Assembly (NCBI GenBank): GCA_963829355.1
Contig: CAWHHZ010000021.1
Span: forward strand, 62,001-126,000
Origin: CAWHHZ01 sp963829355
GTDB lineage: Bacteria; Acidobacteriota; Thermoanaerobaculia; Gp7-AA8; JAHWKK01
Length of the DNA: 64,000 nt
Direction of reading: 5' to 3'
The notes under the pieces are model-generated. The model searched no databases. It was not told the origin of the DNA and saw only the letters and a program-made list of their open reading frames with translations. This document shows, one piece after another, positions 36,150 to 46,017 of the stretch (its first letter is position 1; the number at the start of each line of letters is the position of its first letter). Both the position numbers and the translations under genes were made by a program.

Positions 36150-37122
36150 CTATTGCCTCTGCGCGGCGTCCAGGGCGGTGCTTCTGAGCTCCCGGATGAC
36201 GGACCGCAGCCGTTCCCTTGCGTCGTCCCGTTCCTCAGGGGTTCCATCGAGAAGATCTTCGATCCGCTCCAGCCGGAGATAGATCTCGAGCACTGGCATC
36301 GAGTCGACCGGCACGACTTTATCCGGGACGGCAGCTTGCTGGACTCCGGGCGTTTCGGGGGCAGTTCGGGAGGCCGCGGGTGCGATCGACATGTCGATTC
36401 GCCCGGCCATCGAGCTCGCGAGACTCTGCATCGCCGTCTGGTCACGCCGGTCGATCGCTTCCTGAAGGAGCTTCGCGCTCTGGATGATCCCGAAGTACGG
36501 GACTGTCGGCATTGTCGACGAGCTCCGCCTTGACGAAGATGAGCTCCATGTTCGATGTCTTGGTATCGCTCCGGGCGTAGACGGTGGCGATGGCGTCGGT
36601 AGCAACTCGCGGAAGCTCGAACTCCATCTGGTTTCCAGCCTCGAGCCGCTGATTCACAGTGAACGTCTCGCTCAGGGATCGCCCCTCCTGATCTTCATAG
36701 CTGACTTCAATCCGGTCGAGATAGATGTCTCTGTTCCGCGCGACGAGAAGACGCCGGCTCGGAATGTCTACGATCAGTTTGAAGACATTCTTCGCCCGGA
36801 ACTGGTTGCGGTCGAAGCTATCTCCTTCGTCCCTCGGTTTGACGGTAAACCCTTCCGATACCCGTCCTGACTCGATCGGCTCGAAATGAGCGTGCTGATA
36901 GGCCCCGTCACTCTGCTTCCCGCGTAGAAGCTCGATGTCCTGTTCGATGATCCTGTCGAGAAGATCGTGCGGCAGATCGCGACGCGCCACCTCAGCGACC
37001 CGTTTGACCACCTGGGCGTCGAGATATACACGCTCGAGCATCTCGTCTTCACCCGCCTCCTGAGCGGCTGCGCCGCTGCAGAGCAGGATCAGGGTCATGG
37101 TCATCAGGAGCAGTCTTTTCAT
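36150..37122 (-). CDS. Exported hypothetical protein (one frameshift)
   Basis: ATG 37122 begins MKRLLLMTMTLILLCSGAAAQEAG, a cleavable signal. The mature protein (about 300 aa rebuilt) has no domain I recognise: YLDAQVVKRVAEVARRDLPHDLLDRIIEQDIELLRG, FRAKNVFKLIVDIPSRRLLVARNRDIYLDRIEVSYEDQEG, RVATDAIATVYARSDTKTSNMELIFVKAELVDN. The frame changes near 36510, continuing PTVPYFGIIQSAKLLQEAIDRRD, and ends ERIEDLLDGTPEERDDARERL. It starts 18 bases after deoB in the same operon direction, so expression is linked to nucleoside catabolism by position only. Confidence 0.65.
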
Positions 37123-37139
37123 GCGATCTCCTATTCTCG

Positions 37140-38311
37140 TCATGAGAGGTCGAGCCGGCCAAGAAGGCTCTCACCCGGCAGGTGTGCCGCGTCCGCGTCA
37201 AAGTAGTGGGCCACGGTCGCGCCGAGGTCGGCGAATACGGGACGGATTCCGAGCTTTACCTCGCGCTCGATCCGTGGGGAGGCGATCAGGAGTGGGACGT
37301 ACTCGCGGGTGTGGTCCGTGGAGATGTCCGATGGATCGCACCCGTGGTCCGCCGTGATGAAGAGGAGATCGTCGGGTCCGAGTTTTTCCAGCATCACGCC
37401 GAGCTCACCATCGAACTGCTCGAGCGCCTTGCCGTAGCCCACTGGATCGTTCCGGTGACCATACTTCGAATCGAAGTCGACCAGGTTGGTGAAAATCAGA
37501 TCCGCATCGGAGCTCCCGAGGAGATCCATCGTGATGCGCATCCCGTCGGAGTTCGACTCGGAGCGGATCTCGTCATCGATGCCGACGCGGTCGAAGATGT
37601 CCGCGATCTTGCCGACGCCGGCGACGCGCTTCCCTGCCGCTCGGATACGATCGAGGTGAGTCTCGGACGGGGGCGAAACTGAAAAGTCTTTGCGATTGGC
37701 GGTTCGCTTCAGGCTCCCGGGCTGACCGACGAACGGTCGCGCAATCACGCGCCCGATGTTGTGCTCGCCACGCATCAGCTCACGAGCGATCTCGCAGAAG
37801 CGCCACAGCTCGTCGACCGGAACGATCTCTTCGTGAGCCGCAACCTGAAAGACCGAATCTCCCGAGGTGTAGACGATCGGAAAACGGGTGCTGATGTGCT
37901 CCGCGCCGAGCTCCTCGATGATTTCCGTTCCGGAGGCGGGCTTGTTGCCGAGGGTGCGGCGCCCGATCCGCCGCTCATACTCGCTGATGACGTCATCCGG
38001 GAAACCTTCCGGATACGTCCGGAACGGGTCCTCGGTGATGAGGCCCATCATCTCCCAGTGCCCGGTGATCGTGTCCTTGCCCGCCGATTTCTCCTGCATC
38101 TTTCCCCATGCAGCGACGGGCGCCGGCAGGCCTGGCGGGGGCGAGGCGAGCGTATGAAGGAGTCCGAGGCGGGTCAGAACCGGCAGCGACGGATTGGCAT
38201 CGCGAAGAACATGTCCCAGCGTGTTCGAGCCCTCATCTCCGAATTCGGCAGCATCGGGGAGTTCGCCGACCCCGAGGGAGTCGCAGACGAGAATGATTGC
38301 ACGTCTCTTAT

Positions 38312-38315
<4 letters not shown>
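37140..38315 (-). CDS. deoB: Phosphopentomutase
   Basis: Converts (deoxy)ribose 1-phosphate to 5-phosphate using two Mn2+. 391 aa, alkaline-phosphatase superfamily fold: metal motif VCDSLGVGELPDAAEFGDEGSNTLGH at residues 9-35, GKDTITGHWEMMG, VYTSGDSVFQVAAHEE, and the C-terminal metal site TADHGCDPSDISTDHTREYVPLL. The start codon overlaps the deoA stop (CTATGAAT), so deoA-deoB is one coupled unit that degrades pyrimidine and purine deoxynucleosides: DeoA releases the base, DeoB feeds the sugar phosphate to aldolase. No deoC or regulator is visible. Confidence 0.97.
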
Positions 38316-39634
<1,319 letters not shown>

Positions 39635-39689
39635 GGTGGGGGATTGTAGCGGGGAAGAGGGCGAAGAGCTCAAAGTTCAAAGTGGGTGG

Positions 39690-39860
39690 ACTGGGGTGGA
39701 CGAGGGGGGCCTGGTGGACTTTGTGGACGAACGAGTGGACAAAAGCGTGGACAAGAGAGTGGACTGTGGTCACTGCAAGAGGTGTCCACTCTTTCGTCCA
39801 CGTCTCTGTCCACGCTTCAGTCCACCACGTCCACACCAGTCCACCACGTCCACGTCATTT
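39690..39860. repeat. GTGGAC array with inverted GTCCAC partner
   Basis: Between deoA (leftward) and queC (rightward), degenerate repeats of GTGGAC(N3) run from about 39695 to 39765. CCAC(N)TC / GTCCAC-type repeats run from 39786 to 39860. A near-duplicate of this design lies on the other side of queC-queE at 41258-41400. No promoter is obvious inside. Confidence 0.85.
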
Positions 39861-39908
39861 CTCATTCCTCTTTGAACTTTGAACTTCGTTCCCTCTACAC
39901 TCCCGCGT

Positions 39909-40592
39909 GTGAACGCACCCACCAGAGCAGTCGTCCTTCTCTCGGGCGGCCTCGATTCGACGACTCTTCTCGCGATGGCGCGGAGCGAGGGGCGGGAGAT
40001 CTTCTCTCTCTCTTTCGACTATGGCCAGCGACATCGTCATGAGCTCGAGGCTGCGAAGAGAGTCGCACGGGAGTACGGTTCCGTGGAGCACCGCTTTGCG
40101 CTGATCGATCTGCGAGCGTTCGGAGGGAGTGCACTCACCGCGGATGTCGACGTGCCGAAGGATGCGGTGGGGGAAGAGGGCATACCCGTGACGTACGTGC
40201 CAGCGCGCAACATGATCTTTCTCTCGTTTGCCGTCGGGTATGCCGAGGTCGTGCGGGCGGACGAGATCTGGATCGGGGTGAATGCGGTGGATTTCAGTGG
40301 ATATCCCGACTGCAGGCCGGAGTTCATCGACGCATTCGAGGAAGCGATCATGCGGGGCACGAAATCGGGAGTCGAGCGAGGAGTGCCGCGGATCGTCAGC
40401 CCTCTGATGACGCTCAGCAAGGCGGAGATCATCAAGCGTGGTCTGGAGCTCGGGGTCGATTATTCGATGACGCATTCGTGTTACGACCCGGACGAGGGAG
40501 GACGCGCCTGCGGTCACTGCGACTCCTGTCTTCTGCGGAAGCGGGGATTCGAGGAAGCGGGCGCTCCCGACCCGACGCTCTACACCGACTGA
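39909..40592 (+). CDS. queC: 7-cyano-7-deazaguanine synthase QueC
   Basis: ATP-dependent conversion of 7-carboxy-7-deazaguanine to preQ0. PP-loop AVVLLSGGLDSTTLLAMA near the start, FDYGQRHRHELEAAKRVA, VTYVPARNMIFLSFAVGYAE, GVNAVDFSGYPDCRPEFI and the zinc-binding Cys set CYDPDEGGRACGHCDSCLLRKRGFEEAG are all present. The GTG at 39909 is the likely start (a TTG at 39879 is an alternative). It overlaps queE by one base (TGATG). With QueE this gives two of the four preQ0 steps; folE/queD are not in the window. Confidence 0.96.
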   Translation: MNAPTRAVVLLSGGLDSTTLLAMARSEGREIFSLSFDYGQRHRHELEAAKRVAREYGSVEHRFALIDLRAFGGSALTADVDVPKDAVGEEGIPVTYVPARNMIFLSFAVGYAEVVRADEIWIGVNAVDFSGYPDCRPEFIDAFEEAIMRGTKSGVERGVPRIVSPLMTLSKAEIIKRGLELGVDYSMTHSCYDPDEGGRACGHCDSCLLRKRGFEEAGAPDPTLYTD

Positions 40593-41224
40593 TGCGAATC
40601 ACCGAGATATTCTTTTCGATCCAGGGCGAGTCCTCCCACGCCGGACGACCCTGCACGTTCGTGCGCCTGACCGGCTGCAACCTACGCTGCGTCTGGTGCG
40701 ACTCCGAGTACACCTTCACTGGTGGGGAGAAGATGTCGATCGACGAGGTGATCGAGCGGGTCCGATCGTATGGTTGCCGTCTCGTAGAGATCACCGGAGG
40801 GGAGCCTCTTCTGCAGAAGGACTCGTTCGAGCTCATCAGGCGGCTCTGCGACGACGGCTACGAGGTTCTGATCGAAACCTCAGGCTCAATTGACACGAGC
40901 CCTGTCGATGAGCGCTCCACGATCATTCTCGATCTGAAGTGTCCGGGATCGGGTGAAGTGGAGAAAAACCTCTGGGAGAACCTCGGCCGGCTCCGCCCCC
41001 GAGACGAGATCAAGTTCGTCATCGCCGACCGGGCAGACTACGAGTGGGCCCGGGAAGTCGTGAAGGACCGTGAGCTCGATCGATGGACAGTCCTCTTTTC
41101 CCCGGTTTACGGTTCTCTCGGCCTCGAGCCGCTCGCTCGATGGATTCTCGCGGATCGACTATCCGTGCGCCTGCAGACTCAGCTTCACAAGGAGATTTGG
41201 GGCGCCGATGCACGAGGGGTGTGA
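40592..41224 (+). CDS. queE: 7-carboxy-7-deazaguanine synthase QueE
   Basis: Radical SAM enzyme that contracts carboxytetrahydropterin to carboxydeazaguanine. 210 aa: TEIFFSIQGESSHAGRPCTFVRLTGCNLRCVWCDSEYTF contains the CxxxCxxC cluster motif, then VEITGGEPLLQKDSF and VLIETSGSIDTSPVDER. Short-form QueE is complete. The start overlaps the queC stop as TGATG, so expression is coupled; substrate is handed directly to QueC. Confidence 0.97.
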   Translation: MRITEIFFSIQGESSHAGRPCTFVRLTGCNLRCVWCDSEYTFTGGEKMSIDEVIERVRSYGCRLVEITGGEPLLQKDSFELIRRLCDDGYEVLIETSGSIDTSPVDERSTIILDLKCPGSGEVEKNLWENLGRLRPRDEIKFVIADRADYEWAREVVKDRELDRWTVLFSPVYGSLGLEPLARWILADRLSVRLQTQLHKEIWGADARGV

Positions 41225-41225
41225 G

Positions 41226-41400
41226 GGCAGTCGACAGCCGTCGGTCGTCAGTCGTCAGATCTGGACGGGGTGGACATCGTGGACGTTGTGGACAAAGAAT
41301 GGACGGAGACGTGGACGTGAAATCGAATGGTTGCCGTCCACGCTCTTGTCCACGCAGTCGTCCACGCCTCTGTCCACACGTCCACCATGTCCACAAACGA
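41226..41400. repeat. CAGTCGT plus GTGGAC/GTCCAC array downstream of queE
   Basis: Begins with CAGTCGACAGCCGTCGGTCGTCAGTCG-type 7-mers right after the queE stop. GTGGACATCGTGGACGTTGTGGAC repeats (41262-41312) follow, then inverse GTCCACGCTCTTGTCCACGCAGTCG-type repeats (41336-41393). This is the same family as the array upstream of queC. Confidence 0.85.
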
Positions 41401-41417
41401 CCAATGGATGAAAAACA

Positions 41418-41825
41418 ATGACGAAGAACAGCAAGCCTCGCCTCGACCACATCGGCATCGCCGTATCGTCCATTGAAGAAGCGACCATCTGGCGCGATCT
41501 CGGCCTCGAGGTCGATCACATCGAGACTGTCGAAACGCAGAAGGTGAAGACCGCGTTTCTCTCGATCGGCGACTCCAACATCGAACTCCTCGAGCCGACG
41601 TCGAGCGATTCGCCGATCGCAAAGTTCATCGAGAAAAAGGGCGAAGGCATTCATCACATCTGTCTGCGCGTCGATGACATCGAGGAGCACCTCGAGCGCC
41701 TGAAGGAGAAGGGCTACCGGCTCGTCAACGAGTCTCCAGTTCCTGGGGCCCACGGCTGCCGCGTCGCCTTTCTGCATCCCTCCGCCGGACACGGGGTTCT
41801 GATTGAGCTGTCCGAGAAGGACTAG
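41418..41825 (+). CDS. mce: Methylmalonyl-CoA epimerase
   Basis: Interconverts (R)- and (S)-methylmalonyl-CoA in propionate metabolism. 135 aa in the VOC/glyoxalase superfamily: RLDHIGIAVSSIEEA (metal His), METQKVKTAFLSIGDSNIELLEPTSSDSPIAKFIEKKGEGIHHICLRVDDIEEHL (second His and Glu), VPGAHGCRVAFLHPSAGHGVLIELSEKD (third Glu). Length and text are typical. The ATG is at 41418. Methylmalonyl-CoA mutase genes are not in the window. Confidence 0.95.
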   Translation: MTKNSKPRLDHIGIAVSSIEEATIWRDLGLEVDHIETVETQKVKTAFLSIGDSNIELLEPTSSDSPIAKFIEKKGEGIHHICLRVDDIEEHLERLKEKGYRLVNESPVPGAHGCRVAFLHPSAGHGVLIELSEKD

Positions 41826-41918
41826 GAGCGCCGGCTCCCAGCCGGCGGAGTGGCGGCACCCTTGCCGCCACGCGGAGGCTGGGAGCCTCCGCACCGCCGG
41901 CGAGGTGCCGGCGCTCCT
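41824..41918. repeat. Four-hairpin cloverleaf-like palindromic element
   Basis: An outer stem AGGAGCGCCGG ... CCGGCGCTCCT (41824 to 41918) encloses three hairpins with changing stems and short C/G loops: CGCCGGCT-CCC-AGCCGGCG (41829-41847), GTGGCGGCA-CCCT-TGCCGCCAC (41850-41871) and GCGGAGGCT-GGG-AGCCTCCGC (41872-41892), plus GCCGGC-GAGGT-GCCGGC (41896-41912). It starts inside the stop region of mce. Confidence 0.9.
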
Positions 41919-41937
41919 CGACTGATAGAATCCCCCC

Positions 41938-42282
41938 ATGGAAGGGTTCGAGCGCGGGGCGCTGGTGATCATCAATCTGGTCAACCCGAAAGAGAAGTTC
42001 TGGGGGGCGATTCTGTCGCTGACTCAGGCGGGGGTGACGCTGCGCGGGATCAGTCTCGAGAGTTTTCCGGACTGGGTGCGGCAGATGGGCAACCACGACT
42101 CCGAGCCTTCACTCGATCTCGCCACGATGTTCGTCCCGCTGTTCCGAGTCGAGAGAATCTTTCTCGACGAAGCGGTCGGCAGCGTGAAGTCGTACTCGGA
42201 GTACTTCGAGGAAGTCGTTGGGACGCATCCGGATCAATTCCTCGGGATCATCGACCGCAGCCGCGATCAGGGAGTGCATTGA
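41938..42282 (+). CDS. Hypothetical protein in the tyrA operon
   Basis: 114 aa, soluble, with no domain I recognise: LVIINLVNPKEKFWGAILSLTQAGVTLRGISLESFPDWVRQMGN and TMFVPLFRVERIFLDEAVGSVKSYSEYFEEVVGTHPDQFL. The compact, well-conserved look and an ATG abutting the next gene's ATG (stop TGA at 42280-42282, start at 42283) support it. It is the first of three genes ending in tyrA. The PKEKFWG-LS pattern suggests a small beta fold. Confidence 0.7.
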   Translation: MEGFERGALVIINLVNPKEKFWGAILSLTQAGVTLRGISLESFPDWVRQMGNHDSEPSLDLATMFVPLFRVERIFLDEAVGSVKSYSEYFEEVVGTHPDQFLGIIDRSRDQGVH

Positions 42283-42846
42283 ATGAAACGTTTCGGATTC
42301 GTCATCCTGATCGTCGCGGCGATGGTGCTTGTCTCGTGCGAGAGCGAGCCGGAGATGACCGTGCTCGACGAGTACGAGTCGGCAGATCTTGCAGCGCGAG
42401 CGTGGAGCTTTCAGGTATATCCCGGTGCGGAGTTTCTCCCTTCCTACACAGACGCTTTCCGGCGCTCACACTCGTTGATGAACCCAGAGTCGCCCGAGCC
42501 ACCGCCGATCGCCGTCTACGAGACATCCGATCCGGTGGAGACGGTTGCACGCTTCTACGCCGAAAAGTACGGGTATGCCGCTGTGGCTGCGTCGAGGGAG
42601 AGCTCCGAGGCCGCACCTCCTGCCTACTTCACGAGCGGCGATCTCGGAGTCGACACCCGACAGATCGGCGACCTTCTCAAGCGGCTCGGGTTCGCCCATG
42701 ATCTGACCGATCTCAGCGGAAGCTGGAGCGGTGCGCACATCGCACCGACGGGTCCGTATCCGCGTGTCACGATTCAACGTCCGTACTTCGATCTCGAATC
42801 GGGCGAAGTCCGTGACAAGACTCTGATCCTCATGGTGAGGGAGTGA
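42283..42846 (+). CDS. Lipoprotein of unknown function
   Basis: 187 aa with a lipoprotein signal KRFGFVILIVAAMVLVSCESE (lipobox LVSC). The mature part includes YPGAEFLPSYTDAFRRSH, IAVYETSDPVETVARFYAEKYGY and RVTIQRPYFDLESGEVRDKTLILMV, a pattern seen in small periplasmic proteins of the VxxFY type; function unknown. It abuts the upstream gene and overlaps tyrA (GTG start in its stop), so all three genes form one operon. Confidence 0.8.
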   Translation: MKRFGFVILIVAAMVLVSCESEPEMTVLDEYESADLAARAWSFQVYPGAEFLPSYTDAFRRSHSLMNPESPEPPPIAVYETSDPVETVARFYAEKYGYAAVAASRESSEAAPPAYFTSGDLGVDTRQIGDLLKRLGFAHDLTDLSGSWSGAHIAPTGPYPRVTIQRPYFDLESGEVRDKTLILMVRE

Positions 42847-43643
42847 GCACCGCCGGTTCGCCTTCTCTGGCCGTAGTCGGGCTCGGTCTGATTGGTGGAT
42901 CAGTGGCCCGGCGGGCCACTGCGTCGGGATGGAGCGTCGGATGGATCGACCCTGGAGTCGAAGAGGGTGCCGTACGATCGATCGAACCGGGTCTTCGTCG
43001 GATCGAGGGCAGCGAGTTGGGAGCCAGCGATCTCGTGCTTCTGTCCACACCGACCGGCGTCGCCATCGACATTCTTCATCAGCTCGAGTTCGGCACTGCT
43101 GTGGTGACCTCGGTCTGCAGCGTCATGCAACCGCTGTCGCAAGCGGCCTCGGACAGATCGGTACGGTTCGTTGGCGGACATCCGATGGCGGGGAGGGAGC
43201 ACAAGGGGTGGGAGCAGTCTCTTCCGTCTCTTTTCGAGGATCGTGCATGGTTTCGGGAGGATCCGGGCGCGGACTCCGAGGCCTCTGCTCTCGTCGATCG
43301 GCTCATCCACGACTGCGGAGCCTCGGTGTTCCCGATCGCTCCGCCTGATCACGACTGTCATGCAGCCGTCGCGAGCCATCTTCCACAACTCCTGTCTTCT
43401 GCTCTGGCGGCCGTGATCGAGCATGGCGAAGTTCCCGAACCATTTCTGGGGCCAGGGCTCCGAACGTTCCTGCGTCTGGCGGGCAGTTCCTGGTCAATGT
43501 GGGAGCCGGTGTACGCGCTGAACTCCGAGGCGGTGGCAGACTCGCACGCGGCGCTCGCGAAGATGATCCGGAAGGTGATGTCCGGCGAAGGCGAAGAGGT
43601 TTTCGATCGCGCGAATCGGCTGTACGAGAGCCTGGGAAAGTAG
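42843..43643 (+). CDS. tyrA: Prephenate dehydrogenase
   Basis: Oxidative decarboxylation of prephenate to 4-hydroxyphenylpyruvate for tyrosine. 266 aa without an ACT tail. The NAD-binding motif VVGLGLIGGSVARRA is at residues 11-25, STPTGVAIDIL, then the prephenate-site FVGGHPMAGREHKGWEQS (His and Met-Ala-Gly), AWFREDP, and the substrate-binding ASHLPQLLSSALA. GTG start overlapping the lipoprotein stop. An unregulated short TyrA; arogenate activity cannot be excluded. Confidence 0.92.
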   Translation: MSTAGSPSLAVVGLGLIGGSVARRATASGWSVGWIDPGVEEGAVRSIEPGLRRIEGSELGASDLVLLSTPTGVAIDILHQLEFGTAVVTSVCSVMQPLSQAASDRSVRFVGGHPMAGREHKGWEQSLPSLFEDRAWFREDPGADSEASALVDRLIHDCGASVFPIAPPDHDCHAAVASHLPQLLSSALAAVIEHGEVPEPFLGPGLRTFLRLAGSSWSMWEPVYALNSEAVADSHAALAKMIRKVMSGEGEEVFDRANRLYESLGK

Positions 43644-44080
43644 CACCGCCCAAAGGGTTACGGGCGGGGCGTCGCCGATCGCGTTGTCGCAGCTCCTTTC
43701 CGATGAACCACATCGCTGCGTCGCTGCTCCGCGCGCTCGAGACTCGCCGCGCCCATAACGCAGGGTACGCTGGATTCTTTCACAGCCTCTGAGCGAAGCG
43801 AAGGATCGGGTACGTCCTGACTGTCGCGTTCTATCCGTCGTGACAGTCGGTAAAGTTCGCGATCCTTCGACCGTCCTCCTCCCGCTTCGCGGGATCCGGC
43901 GGCTCAGGATGACACCGGTCTACGAAGGGGAGGACTGGGTAGGCGACCGAACTTCAGCAGCACCCACGACCGGTCATCATCCTGTTACAGCTTTTGCGTC
44001 TTCGGAATCTTTCGGCCTGTTTGACCGTATAGTACGCCGTGCTGACCATTCGGTCAGTTCGATATTCTTAACGGTCAATA
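43644..44080. repeat. 437-base gap: MITE-like composite (copy B) then TetR control region
   Basis: From about 43650 to 43914 a shortened copy of the composite at 6880-7326: CCCAAAGGGTTACGGGC, CGATGAACCACATCGCTGCG, CGCAGGGTACGCTGG with ATTCTTTCACAGCCT, then GAAGCGAAGGATCGGGTACG and a CTTCGCGGGATCCGGCGG arm ending CTCAGGATGAC. The last 160 bases before 44081 are the tetR leader with the operator at 44021-44078; nothing else is seen. Confidence 0.7.
44021..44078 (+). promoter_or_regulatory. Nested inverted-repeat operator and promoter of the efflux operon
   Basis: Four TGACC half-sites: TTGACCGT (44021-44028) inverted at ACGGTCAA (44071-44078), and inside them CTGACC-ATTC-GGTCAG (44042-44057), a perfect 6+6 palindrome. 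TTGACC (44021) and TATAGT (44028) resemble promoter hexamers. The layout is typical of a TetR-type repressor controlling its own operon. Confidence 0.75.
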
Positions 44081-44713
44081 ATGAAAACAAAAGAAGAAGT
44101 CATCGAGGAGTTCCGCGTACAGAGCATCCGCGAGGCGGCGACCCGTGTCATCGCCCGGAAGGGTCTGGCGGGCGCGAGCATGCAGGAGATTGCGGACGAA
44201 GCGCAGGTCGCGAAGGGCACGCTCTATCTTTACTTTCGCAACCAGCAGGAGCTACTTGCCGCGGCGATCGACCAGGCGTTGATCGAGCTTCTTGGGACAC
44301 TGGAACAGGCACTGGAGTCTGACGGAAATTTCGAGGATCGTCTCAGGATGCTCATCCGTCGTCAGCTCGAGTTCTTTGCGAGCAACCATGATCTGTTCCA
44401 GATCCATCTCTCGACCAAATATGCGGACGGTGTAGCTCAGGGATCGAGCCGTTGCGAGCGTGTATCAAGCAGCCAGTATCAGGTGTACATCGGTCGACTC
44501 AAAGATTTCCTGGCTGGAGCGATGGAGCGGGGCGAGATCAGAACCATGGACCCGGGACGCCTCGCGGTATTCATTCAGGAAGGCATGGCGGGCGTTCTTT
44601 TTCAGAGAATGAGCGACGGTGCTTCTGCTCCGGTCGAGGATGAAGTCGAGTGGATCTCGAAGATGATTGTCTCTGGAGTGGCAGTGGCAAAACGATCAAG
44701 GAGAAAGAATTGA
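44081..44713 (+). CDS. TetR-family regulator of the efflux operon
   Basis: 210 aa repressor. The N-terminal HTH is complete: SIREAATRVIARKGLAGASMQEIADEAQVAKGTLYLYFRNQQELLAAAID, with the YLYF signature. The C-terminal ligand domain is unspecific. It starts at ATG 44081 with no clear Shine-Dalgarno, directly downstream of its own operator. The 3' end overlaps the TolC gene's TTG, so it is the first gene of a four-gene unit and probably represses tolC, mfp and rnd expression until a drug or lipid ligand binds. Confidence 0.9.
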   Translation: MKTKEEVIEEFRVQSIREAATRVIARKGLAGASMQEIADEAQVAKGTLYLYFRNQQELLAAAIDQALIELLGTLEQALESDGNFEDRLRMLIRRQLEFFASNHDLFQIHLSTKYADGVAQGSSRCERVSSSQYQVYIGRLKDFLAGAMERGEIRTMDPGRLAVFIQEGMAGVLFQRMSDGASAPVEDEVEWISKMIVSGVAVAKRSRRKN

Positions 44714-46017
44714 GACGTACCCGATTGGCAGCAGTTCTTCTCACCGCCTCTCTGGCGGTGCCGGTGGTGGCACAGACGCCCGCGCCGCAGCTCACGCTGC
44801 GAGAAGCCTTGAACAGGGCCATGGGTGAGAATCCTACGCTGAAGATTGCCGAGTCCCAGCTGGACTTCGCTGAGGCGCGGCGCTCGCAGTTGCGTTCTTC
44901 GATCCTGCCCCAGATCAGTTTCGACGCGCGGTCGACCTTCAATGACCGCTCGGTGGAGTTCGACCTGGGTGAGGCGACCGCGACCATCCTTCCGCGCAAC
45001 GACTGGCGCGCCGAGGTGAAGCTCACGCAGCCAATCTTCTCCGGCGGGCGTGAGCTCAAGGCGATTCGACAGGCCGGTCTCGGGATCGAGGACGCGGAGC
45101 AGGGTCTGCGCAATTCGCGCGAACGTCTTCTTCTCGATACGACCGCCGACTATCTGGGGGTCGTCGAGGGGCAGGCGCTCTTTTCCGTCGAGGAGCAGAA
45201 TCTCGTTCTCGCAAAGCGTCGTCTCGAGCAGGCGCGCTCCTTCTACGAGGCTGGGGAGACCACACGCGTGGACGTGCTGCGGGCCGAGACCGCTATACGG
45301 GCTGCGGAGCGACGGCTGACTTCCGCCCTCCAGGCACGAGAGAGTGCGGCGAGCAGGCTTCGGATCGACCTCGCCATGGATGAGCCGCTGGATGTGGTCA
45401 GTCCGACGATCGACCTCGCGGAGCTTCCTGAACGGGAAACGCTCGTGGACGCTGCGGTTGCGGCACACCCGGTCGTACAGCGCGCGCGCTTCATGGTGGA
45501 ATTCAACGAGCTGGAAGTTTCGAAGCAGCGGCGGAAGTATCTTCCGACGATCACGAGCGAGGCGAGCTATGTCGCTCAGGCTTCCGACTTTCCGGCTGGG
45601 GAGTACGGTTCTCTGAGCTTCAATTTCAGTGTTCCCATCTTCGACAGTTTCAATATTGCGTCGCAGGTGAAGATGGCGAAAGAAGAGCTGAGGCAGGCGA
45701 GGCTGCAACTGGAAGTGGCTGAACGTGCGGTTCGCGAAACAGTGGAGCTGTCGTTGATCGATCTCGAATCAGCGAAGACCAACCTCGCTCTCGCCAGGGA
45801 GCAGCTGAACTCGGCACAGGCGGAGTACGAGCAGATGTTCGAGCTCTACCGTGCGCAGGAAGCCACGACGCTCGATCTCGAAGCTTCAGAGACCGCTCTC
45901 GCCGAAGCGAGACGTGCGGTCGTGACCACAAATCTAAATCTGGATCTGGCAAGACTTGCCGTGTGGCATGCCGCCGGATCACTCGAGAATGCACTCATGC
46001 CGGAGGCAATTCAGTGA
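44710..46017 (+). CDS. TolC-family outer membrane efflux protein
   Basis: 435 aa outer membrane exit duct. The TTG start at 44710 lies behind AAGGAGAAAG and overlaps the tetR stop. Signal peptide RRTRLAAVLLTASLAVPVVAQ, then two structural repeats typical of OEP proteins: LTLREALNRAMGENPTLKIAESQLDFAEARRSQLRSSILPQISFDA and, halfway, LVDAAVAAHPVVQRARFMVEFNELEVSKQRRKYLPTITSEASY, with long helical stretches between. Works with the MFP and RND pump encoded next. Its stop overlaps the next gene's GTG. Confidence 0.94.
   Translation: MRRTRLAAVLLTASLAVPVVAQTPAPQLTLREALNRAMGENPTLKIAESQLDFAEARRSQLRSSILPQISFDARSTFNDRSVEFDLGEATATILPRNDWRAEVKLTQPIFSGGRELKAIRQAGLGIEDAEQGLRNSRERLLLDTTADYLGVVEGQALFSVEEQNLVLAKRRLEQARSFYEAGETTRVDVLRAETAIRAAERRLTSALQARESAASRLRIDLAMDEPLDVVSPTIDLAELPERETLVDAAVAAHPVVQRARFMVEFNELEVSKQRRKYLPTITSEASYVAQASDFPAGEYGSLSFNFSVPIFDSFNIASQVKMAKEELRQARLQLEVAERAVRETVELSLIDLESAKTNLALAREQLNSAQAEYEQMFELYRAQEATTLDLEASETALAEARRAVVTTNLNLDLARLAVWHAAGSLENALMPEAIQ

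Noticed and set aside
41824..41918. The four-hairpin element as a tRNA-like gene
   Set aside because: The arms are too regular and GC-rich, there is no anticodon loop or T-loop, and the loops are three to five C/G-rich bases.
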